Translations under genes and position numbers: made by a program | In this document: positions 10,814 through 19,877 of the stretch, piece after piece | How positions within the stretch are numbered: position 1 is the stretch's first letter | How the letters are laid out: each line of letters begins with the position of its first letter | From: Clostridia bacterium | Lineage (GTDB): Bacteria > Bacillota > Clostridia > DUPQ01 | DNA: 43,247 nt | Assembly (NCBI GenBank): GCA_016938455.1 | Contig: JAFGUQ010000113.1 | Span: 1 to 43,247 of the forward strand | Direction of reading: 5' to 3' | Notes under the pieces: model-generated | Databases searched by the model: none | What the model was told of the DNA's origin: nothing | The model's input: only the letters and a program-made list of their open reading frames with translations

Positions 10814-11701
10814 TTAGTTTAAATCCTTTCCAGTCAGTATCTTATATGCTTCAAGATACTTCTTAGATGTTTTCTCAACTACTTCCTCAGGTAAGAGCGG
10901 TGCGGGAGGATTTTTATCCCAGGTCAAAGTCTCCAGATATTCACGTAAAAACTGTTTGTCAAAACTTTTCTGAGCTTGCCCCGGACAATATTCACGAGCA
11001 TCCCAGAATCTTGATGAATCAGGAGTGAACATCTCATCCGCCACTACCAGCTGACCGTCAAGCAAACCAAATTCGAACTTGGTATCTGCTAAAATCAATC
11101 CTCGCTCAAGAGCATATTCACTGACCTTTTTGTATAACGCCAGACTGGTATCTCTTAATTTTTCCGCTAAATCCGTATCAATGATTGTCAGTAATTCCTC
11201 ATAAGTCACATTCATGTCATGACCCTGCTCGGCTTTTGTCGATGGTGTGAAAATAGGTTTTGGAAGTTTGTCAGCCTGCTTCAGATCTTCTGGTAATTTA
11301 ATTCCGCAAACTTCACCTGTCTTTTTATAGTCTTTAAGTCCGGACCCTTCCAGATAGCCTCTCACGATGCATTCTACCGGAATGATCTCCACTTTTTTCA
11401 CCAGCATGGAACGTCCCTGCAGCTGATCTCCGTATTGATTAAATGGAGCAGGATACTTTGAAACATCAGTCGTGATGACATGATTGCTGACAATGTCTTT
11501 AGTATAGTCAAACCAGAAAGCAGCGATGGAATTAAGAACTTTCCCTTTTTCAGGAATCAGATTTGGAAAAACGCAGTCGAATGCAGAGATTCTGTCTGTC
11601 ACTACAATGATAAGCTGATCACCTAAATCAAAAATATCTCTCACTTTACCTTGAACGAGAGGTTTTATGTTCATAAAATCCGTATTTCTTATTAAACTCA
11701 T
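10814..11701 (-). CDS. purC: Phosphoribosylaminoimidazole-succinocarboxamide synthase
   Basis: GKVRDIFDLGDQLIIVVTDRISAFD, ECIVRGYLEGSG, ADTKFEFGL, DEMFTPDSSRFW; long-form (295 aa) PurC. Confidence 0.96.
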   Translation of the reverse strand: MSLIRNTDFMNIKPLVQGKVRDIFDLGDQLIIVVTDRISAFDCVFPNLIPEKGKVLNSIAAFWFDYTKDIVSNHVITTDVSKYPAPFNQYGDQLQGRSMLVKKVEIIPVECIVRGYLEGSGLKDYKKTGEVCGIKLPEDLKQADKLPKPIFTPSTKAEQGHDMNVTYEELLTIIDTDLAEKLRDTSLALYKKVSEYALERGLILADTKFEFGLLDGQLVVADEMFTPDSSRFWDAREYCPGQAQKSFDKQFLREYLETLTWDKNPPAPLLPEEVVEKTSKKYLEAYKILTGKDLN

Positions 11702-11710
11702 ATATTCCTC

Positions 11711-12298
11711 CTATAAAATTCCTTTTGTTGATGGTATTCCGTCTATTTTCTCATCAATCGACACCGCTTCTCTCAGTGCTCTCGCAAATGCTTTGAAAAC
11801 AGCCTCAATCATATGATGGTTGTTATTCCCGTATGGTACATTGATATGTAAAGTGATTCCTGCATTGGTACAGACTGCCATGAAAAACTCTTCTACAGTT
11901 TCCACATCCATGTCCCCGGCTTTTTCTTTTTTAAAATCAACGTTAAATACTAAGTAAGGTCTCATGCTCAAATCCATGTTCACAGTTGCCAGTGTTTCAT
12001 CCATCGGAACTGAGAATGACCCATATCGTCTGATTGATTTTTTATCGCCCAGTGCGTTTTTAATCGCCTGTCCGAGCACTATTCCTGTATCTTCAATGGA
12101 ATGATGACAGTCAACATCGAGATCACCTTTCACAGCAACCGTTAAGTCAATCTGTGAGTGTTTGGAAAAAAGTTCCAGCATGTGGTTGAAAAACCCGATA
12201 CCAGTATCAATTTGATATAACCCTTTGCCGTCAAGGTTCAAGGTCATCTCTACAACAGTTTCACTTGTTTTTCTATCGATTTTACTTTGTCTGTTCAC
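11711..12298 (-). CDS. hisB: Imidazoleglycerol-phosphate dehydratase
   Basis: DTGIGFFNHMLELFSKH, DCHHSIEDTGI, NNHHMIEAVFKAFARAL. Confidence 0.96.
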   Translation of the reverse strand: MNRQSKIDRKTSETVVEMTLNLDGKGLYQIDTGIGFFNHMLELFSKHSQIDLTVAVKGDLDVDCHHSIEDTGIVLGQAIKNALGDKKSIRRYGSFSVPMDETLATVNMDLSMRPYLVFNVDFKKEKAGDMDVETVEEFFMAVCTNAGITLHINVPYGNNNHHMIEAVFKAFARALREAVSIDEKIDGIPSTKGIL

Positions 12299-12331
12299 TT
12301 TCGCTACTCCTCCATTTATTTTATGATACTA

Positions 12332-13387
12332 TCAATATCCAAGGATATTTTCAATAGCATTGACCAATTTATTCATTTCATCATCAGTCCCTATGGTTAT
12401 TCTAACATAATTACTGATGTCAGGTAAATTAAAGTATCTGACCAATACTCCTCTTTCTTTTAAAGCGGTATAAAGCTCTTTACCTGAGATTATAGAACAA
12501 CCTGCAAAGATGAAATTTGCTTTTGAAGGTAAAACCACAAAATCCAATCTCTCAAGTTTAGCTGTTACCTCTTCTCTTGTTTTCATGATTCGGTGGCAAA
12601 CCTGTTTGAAGTATTCTTCTTCTTCAAAGGAAACATATGCTGCTCTTTGCGTTATTCGATCAATCGGATATGAATTGAATGAGTTTTTGACAGTATTGAG
12701 CCCTTCAATCAATTTCTTTGATCCGAAAGCCAGTCCAAGCCTCAACCCTGCAAGAGAACGTGACTTTGAAAAAGTCTGAACAATGAGCAGATTCTCATAC
12801 CTGTCAATTAAGCGGATGGCACTTTCTCCTCCAAAATCAATATATGCCTCATCGATTAATACGACCTGCCCTTCATTGGTTTCTGCCATTTTTTCAATAA
12901 CATCAAGTGAAAGATATTCTCCGGTCGGTGCATTAGGATTGGCAATGACTATTCCCTTATTCCGGTTAAAAAACTTATTGCTGTCAACATTCAGATTAAT
13001 CATTGGAACCAGTGTGCTCTTTACATTATATAAATTACAGTAAACCGGGTAAAAGCTGTAACTGATTTTTGGAAACAGTACCTCCTTTTCCTGGTAAAAC
13101 GCCATGAAAGCCAGTGAAAGAATCTCATCTGACCCGTTCCCCGCAAATACATTCTCCTTTTTCACGTGGTAATACTCTGCTGCCTTTTCCAGTAAGTCAC
13201 TGCTGTCTGGATCTGGATACAGTTTCAAATCTCCATCAATGCATTGCTTCATCACGGAAAGTACTTTTTCTGATGGTGGATAGGGATTTTCGTTGGTATT
13301 CAATTTCACATATCGCTTATCCTTAGGCTGTTCCCCAGGAGTATATGGGATCAGTTTCTGGGCTTTTTCACATAAATATCTGTTCAT
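12332..13387 (-). CDS. hisC: Histidinol-phosphate aminotransferase
   Basis: KLNTNENPYPPS, NPNAPTG, QTFSKSRSLAGLRLG; within his operon. Confidence 0.95.
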   Translation of the reverse strand: MNRYLCEKAQKLIPYTPGEQPKDKRYVKLNTNENPYPPSEKVLSVMKQCIDGDLKLYPDPDSSDLLEKAAEYYHVKKENVFAGNGSDEILSLAFMAFYQEKEVLFPKISYSFYPVYCNLYNVKSTLVPMINLNVDSNKFFNRNKGIVIANPNAPTGEYLSLDVIEKMAETNEGQVVLIDEAYIDFGGESAIRLIDRYENLLIVQTFSKSRSLAGLRLGLAFGSKKLIEGLNTVKNSFNSYPIDRITQRAAYVSFEEEEYFKQVCHRIMKTREEVTAKLERLDFVVLPSKANFIFAGCSIISGKELYTALKERGVLVRYFNLPDISNYVRITIGTDDEMNKLVNAIENILGY

Positions 13388-14655
13388 TCTGACTCTCCGA
13401 ATCTTATTTTCACTGCATTGGCATGAGCATCCAGCTGTTCAAAATCTGCAAATGACGCAATGTCTTCATATACCTTCAACAAACTGCTCCTGTCATATTC
13501 AATCAAACTGGTGCGTTTTATAAAGTCATAAGTGCCAAGCGGTGAATAGAATCTGGCTGTACCACCTGTCGGAAGTGTGTGGTTAGGTCCTGCAAAATAG
13601 TCTCCAAGCGGTTCAGGCGAATACTCTCCCATGAAAATGGCTCCTGCGTTTCTAATTTTTTGTGAAATTGTATCGTTATTCTCTGTCAGCAGTTCAAGAT
13701 GCTCAGGTGCTATCTCATTAGCCAGCATGACCAGTTCTTCCATATTACTGTTCACATAGATAATGCCATAATCATTGATGCTTTTTTTGATGACGGCTTT
13801 TCTTTTCAAATTTTTTGTTTGCCTGATTAACTCATCATTCACTTTTTTTGCGATTTGATCATCAGTAGTAGCAAGAATCACTGCAGCCCGTTCATCATGT
13901 TCTGCCTGTGACAGCAAATCCGCAGCAATATATTGAACATTGCTTTTTTCATCAGCGATGATCATGATTTCACTTGGCCCTGCTATCATGTCAATATTGC
14001 AGAATCCGTACACCATTTTTTTTGCATTGGCGACATAGATGTTCCCAGGTCCGGTAATCTTATCAACTTTACTGATTGTCTCAGTACCAAACGCCATGGC
14101 AAATATGGCCTGTGCACCGCCGACTTGATAAATGGCATCTACACCGGATTCTACGGCAGCCACAATTCTTCCGCTGTCTATGGGTGGCGGAGTACACATG
14201 ATGACACTTTTTACTCCAGCCACTTTTGCCGGAACAGCATTCATAATGACTGATGATACCAGCGGTGCTGTTCCTCCGGGAACATAAATCCCCACTTTTT
14301 CAAGTGGCGTGACTTTCTGACCCAAGGTGATTCCCTTTTCCTTTTGCCATGACCACGATTCAAAAACCTGTTTCTCATGGTATTCTTTTACATTCATAAT
14401 GGATTTTCTGATGATTCCAAGGAATTGCTCATCAATGTCATCATAGGCTTTCCTGATTTGCTCCTCTGTTATCTCAATCGCTTCTATTACGGTATTGTCA
14501 AATTGCTTTGTCAGTTTTTTCAATGCCTGGTCTTTATTTTTTCTGACATCGTTCATGATGGCAGTAACCGCATCAATGACAATGCAGTCATCCAGTTGCT
14601 GCCTCAAAGCAATTTTATCAACTACTCTCTGATAATCATCTGTGATTTCAATCAT
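13384..14655 (-). CDS. hisD: Histidinol dehydrogenase
   Basis: [64 protein letters not shown]. Confidence 0.97.
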   Translation of the reverse strand: MIEITDDYQRVVDKIALRQQLDDCIVIDAVTAIMNDVRKNKDQALKKLTKQFDNTVIEAIEITEEQIRKAYDDIDEQFLGIIRKSIMNVKEYHEKQVFESWSWQKEKGITLGQKVTPLEKVGIYVPGGTAPLVSSVIMNAVPAKVAGVKSVIMCTPPPIDSGRIVAAVESGVDAIYQVGGAQAIFAMAFGTETISKVDKITGPGNIYVANAKKMVYGFCNIDMIAGPSEIMIIADEKSNVQYIAADLLSQAEHDERAAVILATTDDQIAKKVNDELIRQTKNLKRKAVIKKSINDYGIIYVNSNMEELVMLANEIAPEHLELLTENNDTISQKIRNAGAIFMGEYSPEPLGDYFAGPNHTLPTGGTARFYSPLGTYDFIKRTSLIEYDRSSLLKVYEDIASFADFEQLDAHANAVKIRFGESE

Positions 14656-15289
14656 ATTTAATTTCCTTCTTCAAGTTATCAATAATCATTTTGATTCTGT
14701 CATTCTTTATTTTCATGCTGACTTTATTCACAATCAGTCTGGCACTTATATCAGCTATTTCTTCCAGTACCACCAACCCGTTTTCTTTCAGAGTCCTTCC
14801 GCTTTCCACTACATCAACAATGATTTCTGAAAGACCAACCAGTGGTGCGAGCTCAACCGATCCGTTCAATTTAATGACTTCTATGCTTTCTTTCTTGACA
14901 ATTTCGAAATAGTCCCTTGCAATGTTAGGGTATTTTGTAGCCACTCTTTTATTGACAATCTCATCAAGTCTGCCTTCTAGTTCCTTAGGACCGGCAACAC
15001 ACATTCTGCATTTACCAAATCCGAGATTCAGCACTTCATACAACTCCCTTTTTTCTTCCAGTAGTGTATCTTTTCCCACTACCCCTAAATCAGCAGCACC
15101 ATATTCCACATAAGTAGGCACATCTGACGGTTTTGCCATGAAGAATTTGATCATATTCTCGTCATCGTTGATAATCAGTTTTCTTGATTGAAGATCAGCA
15201 CTTTCACACCTTATTCCGGATCTTTCAAGCATCTGCAGTGTTAATTCTGCAAGCCTTCCCTTAGGAAGCGCAATTGTCAAATATTTCAT
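14648..15289 (-). CDS. hisG: ATP phosphoribosyltransferase, short form (HisG-S)
   Basis: 213 aa, [22 protein letters not shown]...; short form needing HisZ. Confidence 0.95.
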   Translation of the reverse strand: MKYLTIALPKGRLAELTLQMLERSGIRCESADLQSRKLIINDDENMIKFFMAKPSDVPTYVEYGAADLGVVGKDTLLEEKRELYEVLNLGFGKCRMCVAGPKELEGRLDEIVNKRVATKYPNIARDYFEIVKKESIEVIKLNGSVELAPLVGLSEIIVDVVESGRTLKENGLVVLEEIADISARLIVNKVSMKIKNDRIKMIIDNLKKEIKYD

Positions 15290-16536
15290 TTTGTATCTCC
15301 CATCAGCTGTGTCACTGTCGTTTTCACTGTAGTCGCATCTTCTATGTTTGTAATTTCAATATTCTCATTATCGATAATATAAATGATACCGGGAATATTT
15401 CTCTCAACGGCATACTGCAGATTGAATTCAGAGTATATCAGGTCTACTTTTAGCCCCTGTTCTCTTAGTTGGTGTGCAATGAGAATTCCCATATCTCTTC
15501 CCTGCTCACTGAACATCACTACAGTATCAAAAGAACTTTTATCTGACATTGTTTCATTTCTCTGAAGAACTGTCAGCAGTGCATCGATGCCAAGTGAGAA
15601 TCCGGTCGCGCTTAATGGTCTTCCATAGGTTTCGCAAAGATGATCATACCGTCCTCCGCTTAAGATTGGAAATCCGATGCCATAGGTCAGTCCTTTGAAA
15701 ATCATTCCTGTATAATAATTCAATTTCTTGACCATACCCAGATCGACCGAAATATATTGAGTCATGTCATATTTTTCAAGAATGGAAAGGATGTCAAGCA
15801 AGTTATCTACTGCCCTTTCAGAGCGTTGATTTAATGATTTGTTTTTCAGTTCAAGTAATGTATTTTTATCTCCGCAATAATTGGGAAGGCTGAGAATCTG
15901 TTCTTTGATTGCTTCATTGACTTTACTTTCATTAACCAGCTCTTCCACCCCAAAATAGTCTTTTGCTTCAATCATTTTCCTGATTGTTTCAATGGTGTCA
16001 TCACTAAACTTCGCTTCTTCCATCAGCCCTTTAAAAAATTCCACCTGGCCTAATTCAATGGTAAACTCCTCTACTCCTGAAAGAAGCAGTGTCTTAATGG
16101 CCATGGAAATGACTTCAGCATCATAAAAAGGATTATTCATAGCAAATATTTCAATTCCAGCCTGAGTAAATTCTCTTTGCTTACCTAATCCAAAGTCATT
16201 GTACTGAAAACAGTTTCCTATATATGAAACTTTGACAGGAAGATTCATCTCTTTCAGTTTAGTGCCGACCACTCTGGCAGTAGGAATAGTCAAATCAGGC
16301 CTAAGTGCTAATATTCTGCCTTTTTCATCAACAAACTTAAACATGGATTCCTGATTGATGATTTGAGTATCATTGGAGAAAACATCATAGAATTCTATGA
16401 CAGGTGTTTCAATCTCACGATATCCGTTGCTTCTCATCAGACTTCTGATGCTGTTTTCCAGATTCTTCTTCTGATAGCATCTTTCAAATAATATGTCCTG
16501 CATTCCCTCAGGATTGTATAGTTTCCATTTTGGCAT
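15286..16536 (-). CDS. hisZ: ATP phosphoribosyltransferase regulatory subunit HisZ
   Basis: HisRS-like class II core ([26 protein letters not shown]) directly upstream of short-form hisG. Confidence 0.93.
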   Translation of the reverse strand: MPKWKLYNPEGMQDILFERCYQKKNLENSIRSLMRSNGYREIETPVIEFYDVFSNDTQIINQESMFKFVDEKGRILALRPDLTIPTARVVGTKLKEMNLPVKVSYIGNCFQYNDFGLGKQREFTQAGIEIFAMNNPFYDAEVISMAIKTLLLSGVEEFTIELGQVEFFKGLMEEAKFSDDTIETIRKMIEAKDYFGVEELVNESKVNEAIKEQILSLPNYCGDKNTLLELKNKSLNQRSERAVDNLLDILSILEKYDMTQYISVDLGMVKKLNYYTGMIFKGLTYGIGFPILSGGRYDHLCETYGRPLSATGFSLGIDALLTVLQRNETMSDKSSFDTVVMFSEQGRDMGILIAHQLREQGLKVDLIYSEFNLQYAVERNIPGIIYIIDNENIEITNIEDATTVKTTVTQLMGDTK

Positions 16537-16547
16537 TTTATCCTCCG

Positions 16548-16569
16548 TCGCTTTACTTCGCTAAAGCGA
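16548..16569 (-). promoter_or_regulatory. Perfect 8-bp hairpin in hisZ 5'UTR abutting the Shine-Dalgarno
   Basis: Minus strand TCGCTTTA-GCGAAG-TAAAGCGA-CGGAGG-ATAAA-ATG. Confidence 0.6.
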
Positions 16570-16589
16570 TAAACTAATAAAGTTATTAT

Positions 16590-16618
16590 ATAATATCAAT
16601 ATAATAATAGCATGTCAA
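16590..16618 (-). promoter_or_regulatory. his operon sigma-A promoter
   Basis: Minus strand TTGACA (16613-16618), 17 nt, TATTAT (16590-16595). Confidence 0.75.
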
Positions 16619-16629
16619 CAGTCAAAATA

Positions 16630-16660
16630 AAAAAAACCGGGAAATTTTCCCGGTTAATCT
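16630..16660 (-). terminator. Rho-independent terminator after rubrerythrin (possibly bidirectional)
   Basis: Minus strand AACCGGGAAA-ATT-TCCCGGTTTTTTTTATT; A-tract on the other side too. Confidence 0.88.
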
Positions 16661-16672
16661 TTTTTTTTATGA

Positions 16673-17209
16673 TTAGTAATTTCTGGAAACCAGTTCAAAA
16701 TATGCCTTTGGATGTGCACAGACCGGGCAAACTTCCAGCGCTTTTTTGCCATAATGAATATGGCCACAGTTACTGCAAATCCAGTATTCTTTTTCTGGTT
16801 TTGTAAAAACTGTTTCATCTTCAATATTCTTCAGAAGTTTATTGTATCTGGCTTCATGTTCTTTCTCAATATTAAGAACCCCTTCAAATTGAGCGGCAAT
16901 CAACGGAAAGCCTTCTTCTCTTGCTTCTTCAGCCATTCTCTTATACATGTCTGTCCACTCATAATACTCACCTGCTGCTGCAGCTTTAAGGTTAGTCATG
17001 GTGTCACCGATTCCGGCAAGTGCCTTAAACCATAATTTTGCATGTTCTTTTTCATTATTAGCAGTTTCTTCAAAGAAATTGGCAATCTGTACATACCCTT
17101 CTTTTTTGGCAACAGATGCAAAATAAGTATATTTATTTCTGGCCATTGACTCCCCTGCAAATGCGTCATGCAGATTTTTCTCTGTTTTTGTTCCTTGTAA
17201 ATTCGACAT
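16673..17209 (-). CDS. rbr: Rubrerythrin
   Basis: Ferritin-like diiron motifs (ESMARNKYTYFA, ANNEKEHAK, EKEHEARY) and C-terminal rubredoxin CSNCGHIHYGKKALEVCPVCAHPKAYF. Confidence 0.96.
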   Translation of the reverse strand: MSNLQGTKTEKNLHDAFAGESMARNKYTYFASVAKKEGYVQIANFFEETANNEKEHAKLWFKALAGIGDTMTNLKAAAAGEYYEWTDMYKRMAEEAREEGFPLIAAQFEGVLNIEKEHEARYNKLLKNIEDETVFTKPEKEYWICSNCGHIHYGKKALEVCPVCAHPKAYFELVSRNY

Positions 17210-17227
17210 TTTTAACCTCCTACAATG

Positions 17228-17611
17228 TTAATTCTTTTTAATCCATAAACCATGAAGATTACAATACGCTTTGACTTCAGTAATGTCTTCTGCTTTAAGA
17301 TTAAATACTGCTTCTGCTTTTTCCTGTCCTTTGACATATTGACATCCGATTTTACCATCCTTTGTCTCCACCTGAATGAAGTCAATGTAATGAGCTTCTG
17401 TCATAGGATGCGGAACATCCCCAAGTACGATTCTGGTCTGATCCCCCTCAGGAACTATAACAGGTACGTGTTTTTCTTTTCCAGCGTCCTCTGTATGAGC
17501 TACCAGCAGTGTCATTGGTTCTCCGCAGCATACCAGTGCATCAGCATTAGCATCAATCACTTTCACTAAGTTGTGACATATCTCACAATAATAGAAATCA
17601 CCTTTTTTCAT
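17228..17611 (-). CDS. dfx: Desulfoferrodoxin (superoxide reductase)
   Basis: Desulforedoxin-like CEICHNLVKVID...CCGEPM and SOR Fe-site residues (EKHVPVI, HPMTEAHYI, CNLHGLW). Confidence 0.94.
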   Translation of the reverse strand: MKKGDFYYCEICHNLVKVIDANADALVCCGEPMTLLVAHTEDAGKEKHVPVIVPEGDQTRIVLGDVPHPMTEAHYIDFIQVETKDGKIGCQYVKGQEKAEAVFNLKAEDITEVKAYCNLHGLWIKKN

Positions 17612-17634
17612 TTTTTAAATTCTCCCTTCTTTCA

Positions 17635-18015
17635 TTATAAACAGTTTTCACAAACGCCATAATATTTTTTTAAACAACTTTCAATTTTATGATTCGTTGT
17701 TTGCTGAACTTTTTCAATATCATCTTCAATACAGCCAAGATCATATACCTTTTTACATTGTCGACACACAAAATGAGAATGATAACAGCAATTCCCGTCA
17801 TAGTGGTCATAAGTACTACCAAAATCAAGTTTCTGAATCTTTCCCTGTTCCACTAATATATTCAAATTTCTGTAAACGGTTCCTAAGCTGAGATCAGGAA
17901 ACTGTACTTTCATTTTATCATAAATGTCACTTGCTGTGGGATGAGATTTATCCTTAAGCAAAATGTTCAGTATCTGTTCTCTCTGTTTTGTATTTCTGTA
18001 TTTATTTTCGTTCAT
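17635..18015 (-). CDS. perR: Peroxide-responsive Fur-family repressor PerR
   Basis: Fur fold; HPTASDIY His, YHSHF, VYDL Asp and two CxxC zinc motifs (CRQC, CENC) match the PerR pattern. Confidence 0.88.
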   Translation of the reverse strand: MNENKYRNTKQREQILNILLKDKSHPTASDIYDKMKVQFPDLSLGTVYRNLNILVEQGKIQKLDFGSTYDHYDGNCCYHSHFVCRQCKKVYDLGCIEDDIEKVQQTTNHKIESCLKKYYGVCENCL

Positions 18016-18030
18016 AATTTCCCTTATTAG

Positions 18031-18045
18031 TAATCGTTACGATTA
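18031..18045 (-). promoter_or_regulatory. 7-1-7 Fur-family operator (putative PerR box)
   Basis: TAATCGT-T-ACGATTA, perfect palindrome, immediately downstream of the perR -10. Confidence 0.75.
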
Positions 18046-18072
18046 TTATATCATATTACCATTATTAGTCAA
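18045..18072 (-). promoter_or_regulatory. perR-dfx-rbr sigma-A promoter
   Basis: Minus strand TTGACT (18067-18072), 16 nt, TATAAT (18045-18050). Confidence 0.7.
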
Positions 18073-18079
18073 TCCTCTT

Positions 18080-19423
18080 TTATAATTTTATTCTGTTTTT
18101 CGCAAATACTTGGTTACAGGCATCAACAACCTGCTCATCATAAAGAATCCCTTTTTGCTCATTGATTTCATGAAGTGCCGCTTCTATTCCTAATGATGTC
18201 CGATATGGTCTATGTGAAGACATGGCTTCAACGACATCTGCTACTGCAATAATTTTCGATTCCAGAAGCATTTTGTCACCGGTAATGCCATTCGGATATC
18301 CGGATCCGTTTATTCTTTCATGATGCTGCAATGCAATTTCACAAAGATGCCAGTCCGACTCCACCTCTTTTAACAGGTCACAGCCACAAGAGGTATGCAG
18401 TTTCACCATCATCATTTCGTTCTTATCGAGCTTGGTCGGCTTACTCAAAATCTCTGCGGGTATGGAAATCTTCCCGATATCATGTATGCTTCCTGCCAGA
18501 AATATTCCTTCTGTCCGTTCGCTGTCAAGTCCCAGCTCAATTGCAATCTCTCTTGCTATCATAGCTACTCTTTTCTGGTGTCCTGCGGTATATGGGTCCT
18601 TAAGTTCTACTGCTTTAGTCAAGACATCAATGGTCGTTCTGATGGATCTTTTAAGATTCTCCATAGTTCCTGCCATTTCCTGTTCCTCATTTTTCCTGGC
18701 ATTTATATTTCTGGCAAAGCATAATATTCCCTCAGATGAGGGATCTATTCTTACTTCATACCAGTTTTTTGCATTGTCAATAATAAATTGCCCGACATAA
18801 ATTTCAGGATTTCTGTTTTCCATGACTCGTTTATATGCCATGAAGAATTCTGTTTTTTCAATTCCCTTGAAAACATCCGTTACTTTCTTGTTCACTACCT
18901 CTTTCATTCTCTTGCCGATCATCCGTAATCCTGCCTGGTTTATCGTGATATACCTGTATTCTCTGTCTATGATATAAATAGCATCAGATGAGTTGTCCAG
19001 AAGCAGTTTCATATTGCTTTGTGACATGATAAGTTTCTCTATGTTCTGCTGACGCTCAATCGTATATTTCACCACCCTGATTAATGTGAAGATTGAAATC
19101 TGGTTTTTCACAAGATAATCCTGTGCTCCGTTTGAAATGGACTGAAGTCCCAGCTTCTGGTCATCATTTCCCGTCAGTACAATGATTGGAATGTTTACCG
19201 CGAACTCCTTAAGTGAAATCAGAGTGTTAATACCGCGACTGTCCGGAAGTCCAAGATCAAGTAAGATAATATCCGCATTTTCCTTTTCAAGAAAATCAAT
19301 TGCATGCTGCAGTCTGGACACTAAATGAATATGAATATTAATTTCACTCTGATTCTCAAGAATCTCTTTTATGTAATCCGCATCTCCTTGATTGTCTTCA
19401 ACAATCAGCATTTTTACATTCAT
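18080..19423 (-). CDS. Response regulator with PAS and HD-GYP domains (putative c-di-GMP phosphodiesterase)
   Basis: REC (MLIVEDNQGDADYIKEIL...LLDLGLPDSRG), PAS, HD-GYP (GHQKRVAMIARE, HDIGKISIP, HHERINGSGYP). Confidence 0.92.
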   Translation of the reverse strand: MNVKMLIVEDNQGDADYIKEILENQSEINIHIHLVSRLQHAIDFLEKENADIILLDLGLPDSRGINTLISLKEFAVNIPIIVLTGNDDQKLGLQSISNGAQDYLVKNQISIFTLIRVVKYTIERQQNIEKLIMSQSNMKLLLDNSSDAIYIIDREYRYITINQAGLRMIGKRMKEVVNKKVTDVFKGIEKTEFFMAYKRVMENRNPEIYVGQFIIDNAKNWYEVRIDPSSEGILCFARNINARKNEEQEMAGTMENLKRSIRTTIDVLTKAVELKDPYTAGHQKRVAMIAREIAIELGLDSERTEGIFLAGSIHDIGKISIPAEILSKPTKLDKNEMMMVKLHTSCGCDLLKEVESDWHLCEIALQHHERINGSGYPNGITGDKMLLESKIIAVADVVEAMSSHRPYRTSLGIEAALHEINEQKGILYDEQVVDACNQVFAKNRIKL

Positions 19424-19427
19424 TTAA

Positions 19428-19877
19428 TCAATCCTCCTTCGGCGGCAGCACCACAACAATGCTCATCCAGAAATTTTCGATGCTTTTAACAACTTTCATA
19501 AACTGGTGAAAGTCAAGTGGTTTTGTAATGTAGCAATTGGCATGCAGGCTGTAGCTTTTCAATATATCAGCTTCTGCACTAGATGTCGTCAGAATCACAA
19601 CGGGAATAGTTTGCAGATGATTACTTGATTTAATTCTTTTCAGCACTTCCCGTCCGTCAATTCTCGGTAAATTTAAATCGAGAAGAATTAAATCTGGTCT
19701 TTTCACATTTATGTAGTCTCCCGTGTTATTCAGGTAATCCATTGCCTGAACTCCATCATTGACCACATTCAGCGTATTTCTGATTTTACTGCTGTTCAGC
19801 GCTTCTCTAGCCAGTTCCACATCACCGGGGTTGTCTTCTATTAACAGAATATCTACATGTTTCAATGTTTCTTTCAT
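19428..19877 (-). CDS. Single-domain response regulator, Rcp1-like
   Basis: ILLIEDNPGDVELAREAL...LDLNLPRIDGREVLKRIK...TSS...KPLDF. Confidence 0.92.
   Translation of the reverse strand: MKETLKHVDILLIEDNPGDVELAREALNSSKIRNTLNVVNDGVQAMDYLNNTGDYINVKRPDLILLDLNLPRIDGREVLKRIKSSNHLQTIPVVILTTSSAEADILKSYSLHANCYITKPLDFHQFMKVVKSIENFWMSIVVVLPPKED

Noticed and set aside
16537-16672. T-box riboswitch for the his operon
   Set aside because: Only ~45 nt lies between the predicted promoter and hisZ; there is no specifier stem or conserved T-box sequence, only a short hairpin.
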